64,000 bases of DNA from Tissierellia bacterium (lineage in GTDB: Bacteria; Bacillota; Clostridia; Tissierellales; Tepidimicrobiaceae), in contig DUMS01000002.1 in assembly GCA_012839745.1 (NCBI GenBank), positions 1-64,000 of the forward strand, read 5' to 3'. The notes under the pieces are model-generated. The model was not told the origin of the DNA and did not search any database. It saw only the letters and a program-made list of their open reading frames with translations. The first letter of the stretch is position 1; every line of letters begins with the position of its first letter. Of the stretch, positions 9,322 through 18,791 are shown piece after piece. The position numbers were made by a program, and so were the translations under genes.

Positions 9322-10248
9322 TTGGGCAATCTTATTAAAAAGCTGCCAGTACCAATTGTAGGGCTCATGTTGGCTTTGGCAGCCTCAGGGAATCTGGTAT
9401 TATCCTATGGAAAAATATACAGAAACATTTTTGGTTTGATATCTGCAATTATACTCATTTTAGTGCTTATTAAAATAACTAGATACACAAATGATGTAAA
9501 AGAGAATCTTAACAACCCGGTGGTAGCCAGCGTCTTCCCTACCTTGTCAATGGGAATGATGCTTCTATCTACATATTTACCCTCCAAACCCTTGGGTTTC
9601 ATAACATGGTTAACCGGATTAGGGATTCATATTGGATTGATAATATGGTTTTCAGCAAAACATCTGCTGAACTTTAACATCAAAACGGTATTCCCCAGCT
9701 GGTTTATAGTTTATGTAGGTATTGCCGTAGCCAGTGTTACTGCCCCTAATTACAATAAGGCTTCAATAGGCCAGATATGCTTCTGGTTTGGATTTATATC
9801 CTACCTTATACTCATGCCCATAGTTCTCTACAGGGTTTTCAAGGTAAAGGAGATTCCGGAAGCTGCATTGCCTACTATAGTAATATTCTCTGCTCCAGCA
9901 AGCCTTTGCCTGGCAGGATACATGAACTCATTTCAGGAAAAGAACATGGCAATTGTATGGCTATTACTTATCTTGTCCCAGCTGACCCTATATCTGGTTC
10001 TGTTTAGGCTGCCAGGGCTGTTGAAATTAAAATTTTATCCCAGCTACTCAGCCTTTACATTCCCATTGGTTATTAGCGGCATATCCTTAAAGCTTACCAA
10101 TGGATTTCTGGCAAATACAGGAAATACAATTGCATTCCTAAAATACCTAATTAAATTTGAAGAGTTAATAGCAGTAGCCATGGTATTGTATGTTCTCTTC
10201 AGATATGTTAAGTTCTTATTCTCCAATAAAGAATCCTCAAAAGCGTAA
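9322..10248 (+). CDS. TDT family (TehA/SLAC1-like) transporter
   Basis: This 308-residue membrane protein has ten hydrophobic segments along its whole length and the pattern of tellurite-resistance/dicarboxylate (TDT) carriers, including PVPIVGLMLALAASGN at the N-terminus. Family members move anions such as malate, sulfite or chloride; the substrate here is unknown. The start is the TTG at 9322, which is well supported because GGAGGTGG ends five bases upstream. The gene is monocistronic, with a strong terminator downstream. Confidence 0.82.
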   Translation: MGNLIKKLPVPIVGLMLALAASGNLVLSYGKIYRNIFGLISAIILILVLIKITRYTNDVKENLNNPVVASVFPTLSMGMMLLSTYLPSKPLGFITWLTGLGIHIGLIIWFSAKHLLNFNIKTVFPSWFIVYVGIAVASVTAPNYNKASIGQICFWFGFISYLILMPIVLYRVFKVKEIPEAALPTIVIFSAPASLCLAGYMNSFQEKNMAIVWLLLILSQLTLYLVLFRLPGLLKLKFYPSYSAFTFPLVISGISLKLTNGFLANTGNTIAFLKYLIKFEELIAVAMVLYVLFRYVKFLFSNKESSKA

Positions 10249-10260
10249 TATTATGGTTAA

Positions 10261-10297
10261 ATAAGGCCTTGCATGAAAATGCAAGGCCTTATTATTT
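10261..10297 (+). terminator. Terminator after the TDT gene
   Basis: A perfect 14-bp stem capped by a GAAA tetraloop (10261-10292) is followed by a T-rich tail. Confidence 0.88.
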
Positions 10298-10514
10298 TGC
10301 AATAGTAATATAATTCGATTATTTGGAAATAATATGAATATATATTCTTTTTCGTTGTATATTGACTCATTTCTTACATAATGCTAGTATTATATTTGTG
10401 CCCGTATAATAGTGTATTTTTCAGAACATTCTCTACTAAATAAAGTTATTTATTTCAATACTGATTGTATAATTATACTTTCTTATGTAATATTAAACGA
10501 GGAGATGATTTTAA

Positions 10515-12035
10515 TTGGACAAAAATAAGAAAAGGAAAATTAGTTTCCCCACAGCCTTTACAGTATTATTTATTATTCTAGTATTAGCTGCTGTATTAAC
10601 CTACATTATACCTGCAGGACTCTATGCAAGGCTGGAATATGATTCTGAGGAAAATGTATTCCTGGTGAATAATACTAATGGTGAAGTAGATACATTGCCT
10701 GCAACACAGGAAACATTGAACAACTTAAATGTAAAAATGGACCTTGAAAAGTTTTTGGACGGAAGCATTACAAAGCCCATTGCCATACCAGGCACCTATG
10801 AGCAAATTGAACAATCACCTCAAGGTATTCTGGATATAATAACATCTCCCATACAGGGAATTATGGACACAGTGGACATAATGATTTTTGTATTGATTCT
10901 GGGAGGAATAATTGGTCTGGTAAACAAAACAGGTTCCTTTGATGCAGCCATTGCAGCCTTATCAAAGAGAACTCAGGGCAAGGAGTTTCTGTTAATAGTA
11001 GTTGTATATGCATTAATTGCCCTGGGAGGCACCACATTTGGCATGGCTGAGGAGACTATAGCTTTATATCCTGTATTGATGCCAATATTTTTAGCAACGG
11101 GATATGACCCCATAGTATGTATTGCTACCATATATATGGGTTCCTCAATAGGGTCAATGTTTTCAACAGTAAACCCATTTTCAGTTGTAATAGCTTCAAA
11201 TGCTGCCGGAATATCCTTCAATGAAGGCCTGACATTCAGAATAATAGGTCTGGTTCTGGCTTCAATAATAACAGTTGTATATATCTATAGATACGCCAAG
11301 AGGATTAAAAAGGACCCAAGTACTTCCTTAACCTATGAAGATAAGGATAAGATAGAGGAACGCTTCTTAAAAGGCTATGATTCGGAAAAAGTAGTACCAT
11401 TTAACTGGAGAAGAATTTTGATACTATTGATATTCTTAGGAGCATTCCCTGTTATGGTCTGGGGAGTTTCTGTGGGCGGATGGTGGTTCACAGAAATGTC
11501 AGCCCTCTTTTTGGCAGTAGCCATAATAATAATGCTCCTGTCAGGTCTATCTGAAAAAGAGGCAGTTAACACCTTTGTTGCAGGAGCTGCAGATTTGGTT
11601 GGAGTTGCTCTTGTAATAGGTGTTGCCAGAGCCATAAATATTATAATGGATAATGGAATGATATCTGACACATTGCTTTTCTATACTTCATCTGCAGTGG
11701 AAGGCATGAGTGGAGGATTATTTGCAGCAGTTCAGATGATTCTATTTAGCATATTGGGATTCTTCATCCCATCCTCATCAGGCTTGGCAACGCTGTCAAT
11801 GCCAATTATGGCTCCACTTGCAGATACAGTTGGACTGCCAAGGGAGATAGTAGTAACTGCATATAACTGGGGTCAAGGATGGATGGCATTTATTACCCCA
11901 ACAGGGTTGATACTGGCAACCCTTGAACTTGTTGATGTTACCTACAACAAGTGGCTGAAATTCATAATCCCACTGATGGTGATTACAGGTATATTTTCAA
12001 TACTGATGCTGATACTGAGAACAGTAATACTATGA
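10515..12035 (+). CDS. YfcC family (DcuC-like) carboxylate/amino acid carrier
   Basis: This 506-residue integral membrane protein belongs to the YfcC/DcuC superfamily (C4-dicarboxylate anaerobic carrier type). It has a first membrane helix at about 10-30, a hydrophilic loop (about 35-115) and then about eleven helices. GMAEETIALYPVLMPI and SMFSTVNPFS are typical of YfcC proteins. Family members have been linked to uptake of C4-dicarboxylates, basic amino acids or peptides. The dipeptidase gene directly downstream suggests a role in peptide or amino-acid supply, which is inference. The start is a TTG at 10515 after GAGGAGATG. Confidence 0.85.
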   Translation: MDKNKKRKISFPTAFTVLFIILVLAAVLTYIIPAGLYARLEYDSEENVFLVNNTNGEVDTLPATQETLNNLNVKMDLEKFLDGSITKPIAIPGTYEQIEQSPQGILDIITSPIQGIMDTVDIMIFVLILGGIIGLVNKTGSFDAAIAALSKRTQGKEFLLIVVVYALIALGGTTFGMAEETIALYPVLMPIFLATGYDPIVCIATIYMGSSIGSMFSTVNPFSVVIASNAAGISFNEGLTFRIIGLVLASIITVVYIYRYAKRIKKDPSTSLTYEDKDKIEERFLKGYDSEKVVPFNWRRILILLIFLGAFPVMVWGVSVGGWWFTEMSALFLAVAIIIMLLSGLSEKEAVNTFVAGAADLVGVALVIGVARAINIIMDNGMISDTLLFYTSSAVEGMSGGLFAAVQMILFSILGFFIPSSSGLATLSMPIMAPLADTVGLPREIVVTAYNWGQGWMAFITPTGLILATLELVDVTYNKWLKFIIPLMVITGIFSILMLILRTVIL

Positions 12036-12082
12036 TAATCTCACAAAATACCAGGTTGAAATCAATGCAAAATAAAATTATA

Positions 12083-12120
12083 ATAGCCTTAATCTTTATT
12101 GGATTAGGGCTATGATTTTA
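12083..12120 (+). terminator. Probable terminator after the YfcC gene
   Basis: A 12-bp stem with one wobble pair (12083-12094 with 12102-12113) is followed by GATTTTA. It is weaker than the neighbouring terminators and may allow some readthrough into pepD. Confidence 0.55.
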
Positions 12121-12142
12121 CTATAAGAGAATGGAGGATATT

Positions 12143-13591
12143 ATGAACAGGTTAGAAAACATAGAACCTAAAAGAGTATTTTATTATTTTGAAAGATTAA
12201 GCCAGATACCAAGATGCTCCGGTAATGAAAAAATGGCAAGCGACTACATAAAAAGCGTTGGAGAGGAATTAGGCCTTGAAACCATTCAGGATGAATTTCT
12301 AAATGTCATAATAAGAAAACCTGCATCTCCTGGATATGAAAATTCGGAAGGAGTCATTATCCAGGGCCATATGGATATGGTCTGTGAAAAGGAAAATGGA
12401 GTAGACCATGATTTTACAAGGGACCCTATAGAACTAATTGTAGATGGAGACTATATTCGTGCCAATGGTACTACCTTAGGTGCAGACAATGGAATTGCAG
12501 TAGCCATGGGATTAGCAATTATGGAAGATAAGTCCCTAGAACACCCCAGCATTGAGCTTGTGATAACTACTTCAGAGGAAACTGAAATGAATGGTGCCCT
12601 GGGATTATCAAAGGACTTATTAAAAGGAAAAAGGCTATTAAATATTGATTCAGAAGAGGAAGGGATACTTACTACAGGTTCCGCCGGAGGAGAGTTAATA
12701 GAGGTGAAGCTTCCGGCAGAATATGAAGAAATAGGCAATTTTACAGAAATAGATATAGAAGTTCGCGGGCTTATGGGTGGTCACTCGGGAATGGAGATTC
12801 ATAAGGATCGGGGAAATTCCATTAAAATATTAAACTCCATATTGAAGGAATTAAAAAGCAGCATAAACATTAGGCTTATATCCATAGAAGGCGGAACCAA
12901 GGACAACGCCATTCCAAGACAGTCAAAGGCAAAAATTGCAGTAGCCTTAGATGAGTTATCAGTATTCGTAAACAAAATTGAGGAAATCAAAAATAATATA
13001 TTAGATGAGTACAAATTAAGGGAACCTGGAATGGAAATTGTAGTTACGAAGGGAAGTTCAGCTGCAAAAGCTCTAAAGGAAAAGATACTTGTTGAACTTA
13101 TAATTCTGCTAGATGGCATTTTAACTGGAGTATATACCAGAATACCTGGAAACGAGGATATAGTGGAGAGCTCAAGCAATCTGGCTATAGTAAGAACAGA
13201 AGAAGGGAACATAACAATTCAGATATCAACCAGAAGCTCCTCCAAGGAAAAGCTATTGGAGTTACGTGAAAGAATACTGGATGTAGTGAGAAGCACAAGT
13301 AGTAAATATAGCATTGGGAATCAGTATCCGGAATGGGAATATAATCCCAATTCAGAATTAAGAGATACAGCATTGGCATTATATAAGGAGATGTTCGGAA
13401 AAGAAATGGAATCAACGGTTATTCATGCAGGGTTGGAATGCGGAGTATTTGCCGAAAAGTATCCAGGGCTTGACATCATATCCTTTGGTCCAAATATATA
13501 TGATGTCCATACTCCAATGGAAAAACTGAGCATCTCATCTACAGAAAGAACCTACAGGTATCTTGTAGAATTGTTGAAAAGGCTGAAATAG
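12143..13591 (+). CDS. pepD: Aminoacyl-histidine dipeptidase (M20C, PepD)
   Basis: This is a zinc dipeptidase that cleaves Xaa-His and other dipeptides in the cytoplasm. The 482-residue protein shows the M20 metal-site motifs GHMDMV (75-80), TLGADNG (111-117, bridging Asp115) and SEETEMNG (144-151). A dimerisation insert (about 195-370) and the ending FGPNIYDVHTPMEKLS follow, as in PepD. I chose the ATG at 12143 because the GGAGG at 12133-12137 precedes it by a normal distance. An in-frame ATG at 12131 overlaps that site and is unlikely. Confidence 0.93.
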   Translation: MNRLENIEPKRVFYYFERLSQIPRCSGNEKMASDYIKSVGEELGLETIQDEFLNVIIRKPASPGYENSEGVIIQGHMDMVCEKENGVDHDFTRDPIELIVDGDYIRANGTTLGADNGIAVAMGLAIMEDKSLEHPSIELVITTSEETEMNGALGLSKDLLKGKRLLNIDSEEEGILTTGSAGGELIEVKLPAEYEEIGNFTEIDIEVRGLMGGHSGMEIHKDRGNSIKILNSILKELKSSINIRLISIEGGTKDNAIPRQSKAKIAVALDELSVFVNKIEEIKNNILDEYKLREPGMEIVVTKGSSAAKALKEKILVELIILLDGILTGVYTRIPGNEDIVESSSNLAIVRTEEGNITIQISTRSSSKEKLLELRERILDVVRSTSSKYSIGNQYPEWEYNPNSELRDTALALYKEMFGKEMESTVIHAGLECGVFAEKYPGLDIISFGPNIYDVHTPMEKLSISSTERTYRYLVELLKRLK

Positions 13592-13642
13592 TTATGACGG
13601 TCCTTATGGAAGTCATAGAAATATAGCTTTCATAATCAAAAT

Positions 13643-13814
13643 AAGACATATTTACAAAGATAAGGGCTGACTTCGGAAAGATTTGTATGAAGTATCCGAC
13701 TAAAGAAAAAATGTTTGGGCTGCATTTAAAGCGAAGCGATTATGCAGCCCATTTTTTGTGTCGTGATACTTCACAAATCTTGGAGTGGAAGCCCGCCTTT
13801 TGTAAATATGTCTT
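13643..13814. repeat. MITE-like element with long imperfect terminal inverted repeats
   Basis: The ends are a perfect 16-nt inverted repeat (13643-13658 and 13799-13814). Similarity continues inward for about 60 nt on each side, sharing GGGCT, AGATTTGT, GAAGTATC and CGAC blocks. The middle holds a second hairpin with a 10-bp stem, TGGGCTGCAT and its complement. The whole 172 bp can fold as one long hairpin in RNA or as a cruciform. It lies between two convergent genes and codes for nothing I can see. A deleted relative lies at 35990-36088, which makes a dispersed repeat more likely than a one-off terminator. Confidence 0.75.
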
Positions 13815-13839
13815 GACCCTGTGAAGCTTATTTTTCTTC

Positions 13840-14304
13840 TTAATCTACCTTTACTACTCCATCATCTATAAGCTTTTCAGCAATCCAGGCTGCAACCTTT
13901 CCTGTTATCTTTATGCAGTGCGCTTTTCTTTCCGGACTTTGGAAATTGTCTCCTGCCCACTGCCTAGTAATTACCCTGCAGCAGGTAGCTCCGTATTCAT
14001 CCACTATGTAATCGTGCAAAGCTTTTGCCATAGGGAACATCTTCTCATTCATTGGCTCTCCATGAACTCTTCCATAGGCCATTCCCAGAGCCATTTGTCC
14101 GCCGCTTACCGCACCACATACACAGCCTGATTTCCCCATACCTATTGGAAATCCCGATGCCATTCTTACAATATTGTCATCATAAGGCTTTCCTAAAAGA
14201 TGATTTATGGTTTGAGCCACTGCTTCTGAGCAGAAAAACTCTCCTCTTCTGAAATATCCTTCTGCTTCCTCTCTTACAGATTGTATTATTTCTTCTCTAG
14301 TCAT
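13840..14304 (-). CDS. C_GCAxxG_C_C family redox/metal protein
   Basis: This 154-residue soluble protein belongs to the C_GCAxxG_C_C family, often found in anaerobes beside redox enzymes. The name-giving cysteines are visible: FFCSEAV near 23-27, then GCVCGAVSGG (the GCAxxG-like core), CCRVI and a final HCIK. Such cysteines suggest metal or Fe-S binding, but no biochemical function is established. The ATG at 14304 follows a GGGGGG ribosome site. It is separated from htrA by about 107 bp. Confidence 0.88.
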   Translation of the reverse strand: MTREEIIQSVREEAEGYFRRGEFFCSEAVAQTINHLLGKPYDDNIVRMASGFPIGMGKSGCVCGAVSGGQMALGMAYGRVHGEPMNEKMFPMAKALHDYIVDEYGATCCRVITRQWAGDNFQSPERKAHCIKITGKVAAWIAEKLIDDGVVKVD

Positions 14305-14410
14305 TACTAGCCCCCCTTTATTAACTTCAAATTAATTTTATGATAAGGAGGGCTAGTTTACCAATTGAATTTATCTATATAAACAAGGGGGATAATAGAT
14401 AAATATTATA

Positions 14411-15793
14411 CTAATTCACCTGAGTAAACACTACTTCCAGAGTTTCTTCCTCGCCATTTCTTAATATTGTAAGTACGGCCTTATCTCCCTGCTTGTAATT
14501 GTACAGGTTCTTCTTAAGCTGACTCATGTTTTCAATAGAGTTATTATCTATTTTAGTTATTACATCACTAACTCTTAATCCCGCATTATATGCAGGTGTA
14601 CCTTTGGCCACTTCCAATACTATTACACCTTTATCTGCGCTGATATCTATTCCCAGCTGCCTTTCATATATTTCAACCTCCATACCTTTTATTCCAAGAA
14701 GTACAGTCTTATAGGTGCCGCTTTCAATGACCTGCTCAATAACTGGTTTTACGCTGTTAATTGGAATTGCAAACCCCAGTCCTTCTGCAGAAGTAATTTT
14801 AGCAGTATTTATTCCTATTACTTCGCCCTTTGAATTAAGCAATGGTCCACCACTATTACCTTCATTTATGGAAGCGTCTGTTTGTATTAAATCCTCAATA
14901 ACATTGCCATCTACATTTATCGACCTGTGCAATCCGCTAATAATCCCTGCAGTTACTGTACCCTGAAATTCCAATCCCAAAGGATTTCCTATGGCTATGG
15001 CAGTTTGCCCTACAAGCAGCTTATCTGAATCTCCAAGCTTTGCTACAGGCAGACCCGTTGCATCTACCTTTATTATGGCCAAATCAAGCAAAGAATCATA
15101 CCACAGCACTTCGGCTTCCTTCTCATTTCCATTTTCAAATAGCACCTTTATGTTATTGGCATTTCCACTGTTTATTACGTGGGCATTTGTAAGTATATAT
15201 CCATTGCTGTCTACTATTACACCTGAACCAACACCGCTTATCTGCTGTTGAAAAGGCCCAAACTGCTGAACCCTTTTAGTAGTAATACCTACCACAGTAT
15301 TCATAGCGTTTTGAGCAACCACAGCTATTGCATCTACTTTTTCTCCACTATCCAGTACGTCTGCTATGGTATAGGTTATATTGTTTTCTTTGCTGCTTAA
15401 CATGTTGTTCTCTTCCATATATCTTAATACTATAAATGGAGATATTACTCCTCCAATCAGCGAGGCAACAATTGCTACAGCAATGTAGGACAGGATTCTC
15501 CTCCTTCTGGGTTTTTTATTTGCTTTTTTATCCTCTACTGGGTGTATATTCTGTGTACTTTGTATGCTATCTATAATCCCATCCCTATCTTCTTCCTGCT
15601 CCACTTCCAGATCCGTTTCCTGTTTCACTTCTTGCTCTTCTTCATACTCCATTTCCAGATTCTCTTCATGCTCCTCTTTATTTTCAGTTTCCTGACCTGC
15701 ATCTATATCTTCAACAATTTCCATAGTATTATCGACAAGGTCTGTTTTTTCTTCATCCATATTTTCAATGGAATCTCTTCTTTCTTCCTCCAT
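14411..15793 (-). CDS. HtrA/DegP-type membrane-anchored serine protease with PDZ domain
   Basis: This is an extracytoplasmic quality-control protease. The 460 residues comprise an unusually acidic cytoplasmic N-terminus (1-72, rich in Glu), a basic patch, one membrane helix (about 101-124), the S1C trypsin-like domain and one PDZ domain (about 365-460). The catalytic triad is His205 (NAHV), Asp237 (LLDLAI) and Ser314 (EGNSGGPL). The ATG follows TGGAGGGG. It is divergent from an OmpR-type two-component system across a 200-bp gap, so that system may regulate it, as in CssRS-HtrA of Bacillus (inference). Confidence 0.95.
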   Translation of the reverse strand: MEEERRDSIENMDEEKTDLVDNTMEIVEDIDAGQETENKEEHEENLEMEYEEEQEVKQETDLEVEQEEDRDGIIDSIQSTQNIHPVEDKKANKKPRRRRILSYIAVAIVASLIGGVISPFIVLRYMEENNMLSSKENNITYTIADVLDSGEKVDAIAVVAQNAMNTVVGITTKRVQQFGPFQQQISGVGSGVIVDSNGYILTNAHVINSGNANNIKVLFENGNEKEAEVLWYDSLLDLAIIKVDATGLPVAKLGDSDKLLVGQTAIAIGNPLGLEFQGTVTAGIISGLHRSINVDGNVIEDLIQTDASINEGNSGGPLLNSKGEVIGINTAKITSAEGLGFAIPINSVKPVIEQVIESGTYKTVLLGIKGMEVEIYERQLGIDISADKGVIVLEVAKGTPAYNAGLRVSDVITKIDNNSIENMSQLKKNLYNYKQGDKAVLTILRNGEEETLEVVFTQVN

Positions 15794-15992
15794 TAAAACC
15801 CCTCCATTACTTTTTTCTTTAAATACATGTTAATATAGAATTGTAATAAAAATATAATCAAAATGTGTTTTTTTGTAAAATTGGGATTTTATTTTTCTTA
15901 CAATTTCCCACAATTCTTTCATCAGCTTTACATGAAAGATAATACCCATTTTGCTATAATTTATTTAGAAAAATGTTTAAGGAGTAGATAGC

Positions 15993-16655
15993 ATGAGCTT
16001 TAAAATATATTTAGTGGAAGATGATAAAAACCTGAACCTTATTTTATCCACCTATTTAAAAAAGGAAGGGTGGGAGGTATCATCAATATTTACAGGAGAA
16101 GAAGCCCTAAATCTAATCAACAACCCTCCTGATCTATGGATACTGGATATTATGCTTCCGGATATAGACGGGTATCAGATTATTAAGGAAATTAAATCTG
16201 TAACGCCACATATTCCTGTCATATTCATATCTGCCAGAGATGCAGACATAGATAGAATTCTGGGACTTGAGCTGGGAAGCGATGACTACCTGGCAAAGCC
16301 ATTCCTCCCAAGGGAACTGGTAATAAGGACCAAAAAGCTGTTGGAAAGGGTATATGGCTCAAATTCAGAGGTACTGGTTATATCCCCGTATACAATAGAT
16401 GAAAAGAGCAGAAGAGTCAAGCTGGGCAATGACCTTATAAACCTGACAAGCAAGGAATTTGACCTTCTGGACTTTTTCATAAAGAATCAGGACCAGGCAC
16501 TATCAAGAGAGCAAATACTAAAATCCGTATGGGGCGATGATTACTTTGGCACTGACAGAGTAGTAGATGATTTGGTAAGAAGACTTAGAAAGAAAATGCC
16601 TGAGCTGAATATAGAAACCATATACGGCTATGGCTATAGGATGATTAAATCATGA
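15993..16655 (+). CDS. OmpR/PhoB family response regulator
   Basis: This is a 220-residue two-component regulator with a receiver domain (acidic pair at 10-11, phosphoacceptor Asp52 in LDIMLPD, Lys in YLAKPF) and a C-terminal winged helix (about 125-218, ending in YGYGYRMI). The ATG follows AAGGAGTAGATAGC. Its stop overlaps the kinase start in an ATGA junction, so the pair is coupled. It lies divergent to the HtrA protease gene, a likely target. Confidence 0.95.
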   Translation: MSFKIYLVEDDKNLNLILSTYLKKEGWEVSSIFTGEEALNLINNPPDLWILDIMLPDIDGYQIIKEIKSVTPHIPVIFISARDADIDRILGLELGSDDYLAKPFLPRELVIRTKKLLERVYGSNSEVLVISPYTIDEKSRRVKLGNDLINLTSKEFDLLDFFIKNQDQALSREQILKSVWGDDYFGTDRVVDDLVRRLRKKMPELNIETIYGYGYRMIKS

Positions 16656-18010
16656 AAAACAAGCCCTTATTTCTTCAAATATGGATAGTATTTGCAGCCA
16701 TTACCCTATCCATATCCATAATACTATCCGTAATACTTCCCCTGACTTTAAGGGATTTCTTCACCGAGGAAATATACGCTACAATAGAGTCAGCCCAAAA
16801 GCTTATGTTTAGCCAGTATAACCTGTCAACCCTAAGAGACCTTCTGGAATCAAAGGGCTTGGAAGGAGCACGGCAAACATTGGAAAACATACGAACGGTC
16901 AATCACTTTTTTATCTATGATAATATGCAAATACTCATACCTTCTTCCCTTAGCGTGGATTTTATCAGGGATGTTGTAAATCAAATAAAAGCTCAGAAAA
17001 ATATAAGCCAAAGATATAGTGGAGAAGTCAATGGCGAGAAGATATTCTATGTAATAACCAAGGGATCAACATTAAACCAGAATGTATATCTAATATCATA
17101 TATGTGGGATTCCTACAGGCAGGATTTAGTTCAAACCTTATTCAAGAGATTGGCACTGGTCATGTTTATAGTATCCATACTAAGCTGGATACCTGCCATA
17201 CTGCTTTCAAAATATCTATCAAGGCCCTTGGTCACTCTTGAAAAAAAGGTAAAAAAGCTGGCAGACTATGAATGGAATGACCCTGTTGAAGTAGACAGGG
17301 AGGATGAAATTGGAAAACTTGGTAAATCCATAGAACAGCTTAGAAAACAGCTGCTATACCAGGAAGAAATGCAAAGGTCCTTCCTGCAGAATATATCCCA
17401 TGAATTAAAAACTCCTGTTATGGTAATCAGAAGCTTTGCACAGGCTATTAGGGATGGCATATATCCAAAGGATGATTTGGATTCTTCAGTGGCAGTTATA
17501 GATGATGAAGCTGAAAGGCTTGAAAAGCGAATAAGAAACCTTCTTTACATTACAAAGCTTGATTACTTAAATTCCAATGGATTTACCAGTGAAATTTTCT
17601 CTCTGGATGGATTAATTAAAAATGTAGTGGAAAGGCTGTCATGGAGCAGAACTGATATAGACTGGCAGCTTGAATTACCTCCCACTGAAATAAATGGTGA
17701 CATGGAACAATGGCGCGTAGTCATTGAGAATTTATTGGATAATCAGATGAGATATGCCAAAAATACAATTCTCATCTCCTTAACGGATAAAGGCAACAAC
17801 ATATTGCTTAGATTTTGGAATGATGGCCCGGGTATAGAACCCGAAGTTTTAAACTCACTGTTTAGCAGATTTAACAAGGGGGAAAAAGGCCAATTTGGGT
17901 TGGGATTGGCAATTGTTCAGAGAATTGTAAGCTTACATGCCGGAAAGATATGGGCTCAGAATGAGAAAAGTGGAGTATCCTTCCTTGTACAAATACCCAA
18001 GCCATCTTAA
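16652..18010 (+). CDS. Sensor histidine kinase (HAMP, HisKA, HATPase)
   Basis: This is a 452-residue classical sensor kinase. Membrane helices at about 10-32 and 165-186 flank an extracellular sensor domain of about 130 residues. A HAMP region (about 187-237) leads to the HisKA motif NISHELKTP with His250. The ATPase part contains the N-box ENLLDNQMRYA, the G1 box NDGPGIE and GLGLAIV. It pairs with the regulator at 15993 through a 4-bp overlap. The stimulus is not deducible; an envelope protein-stress signal would fit the adjacent HtrA gene. Confidence 0.94.
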   Translation: MKNKPLFLQIWIVFAAITLSISIILSVILPLTLRDFFTEEIYATIESAQKLMFSQYNLSTLRDLLESKGLEGARQTLENIRTVNHFFIYDNMQILIPSSLSVDFIRDVVNQIKAQKNISQRYSGEVNGEKIFYVITKGSTLNQNVYLISYMWDSYRQDLVQTLFKRLALVMFIVSILSWIPAILLSKYLSRPLVTLEKKVKKLADYEWNDPVEVDREDEIGKLGKSIEQLRKQLLYQEEMQRSFLQNISHELKTPVMVIRSFAQAIRDGIYPKDDLDSSVAVIDDEAERLEKRIRNLLYITKLDYLNSNGFTSEIFSLDGLIKNVVERLSWSRTDIDWQLELPPTEINGDMEQWRVVIENLLDNQMRYAKNTILISLTDKGNNILLRFWNDGPGIEPEVLNSLFSRFNKGEKGQFGLGLAIVQRIVSLHAGKIWAQNEKSGVSFLVQIPKPS

Positions 18011-18037
18011 ACTACAGAAAAAGTGGTGATTTATCCA

Positions 18038-18769
18038 ATGAAATATAAATTTGAAACAGACAAAAAAGATTTCAGCCATTTTGCAAGTGGTCGTGTACTG
18101 TATAACGCTGCAAATACAACAGCTTTCCCTGTTAGATTAGCCAGTGAGATTATCCAGCGCTCCTTTTATATTCTTGAAGGAAAAGGATTCTTTGGCCCAT
18201 ATAAAATATATGACCCGTGTTGCGGAGGAGGATTTCTTCTTGCAACCATCGGGCTTTTGTATTATGATAAAATTTCAGAAATCATTGCAACAGATTTTAA
18301 TAATGAGGTTCTGGAAACAGCAAGGAAGAATCTCTCATTGCTTTCCAGGGAAGGGCTTAACAGAAGAAAAAAGGAAATTGAAGGATATATTGAAGCCTTC
18401 GGAAAGGAATCCCATATGCAGGCACTAAAAAGCGTGGAATATTTTGAAACATTGATAGGAGAAAGGAATATAAGGATTAAGTGCATGCAGCGGGATATTA
18501 CAGATAAAAAGGATTTTCCTATTACGGGAGTAAACATTATCATTACGGATATCCCCTATGGAAATATTGTCAACTGGAAAGGTGTCAATGAGGCCCCCAT
18601 AAGCAGCCTGTTTGAGAACTGCTATAAAGCATTGGATAAAAAAGCTTCAGTATTGGTTATAGTAGCTGATAAAAAGACAAAACTTGAGCATAATCTGTTT
18701 AAACGCATTGAACACTTCAAACTGGGCAAGCGTCAGATTGGATTTTTTGAACCTATTATCCGTGTTTAA
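18038..18769 (+). CDS. AviRa-like rRNA (guanine) methyltransferase
   Basis: This is a SAM-dependent methyltransferase of about 243 residues, resembling AviRa, the avilamycin-resistance enzyme that methylates 23S rRNA. It has a DPCCGGGFLL motif for SAM binding and a DIPYG motif in the NPPY catalytic position. The start is uncertain: the ATG at 18038 has GGTGA at proper spacing, while a GTG at 18023 would add five residues. It lies 27 bp after the kinase gene and 22 bp before the amidase gene, so it may share their transcript. Whether it gives antibiotic resistance or does housekeeping modification is unknown. Confidence 0.75.
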   Translation: MKYKFETDKKDFSHFASGRVLYNAANTTAFPVRLASEIIQRSFYILEGKGFFGPYKIYDPCCGGGFLLATIGLLYYDKISEIIATDFNNEVLETARKNLSLLSREGLNRRKKEIEGYIEAFGKESHMQALKSVEYFETLIGERNIRIKCMQRDITDKKDFPITGVNIIITDIPYGNIVNWKGVNEAPISSLFENCYKALDKKASVLVIVADKKTKLEHNLFKRIEHFKLGKRQIGFFEPIIRV

Positions 18770-18791
18770 CTTATAAAAAGGAGGTTTAACC

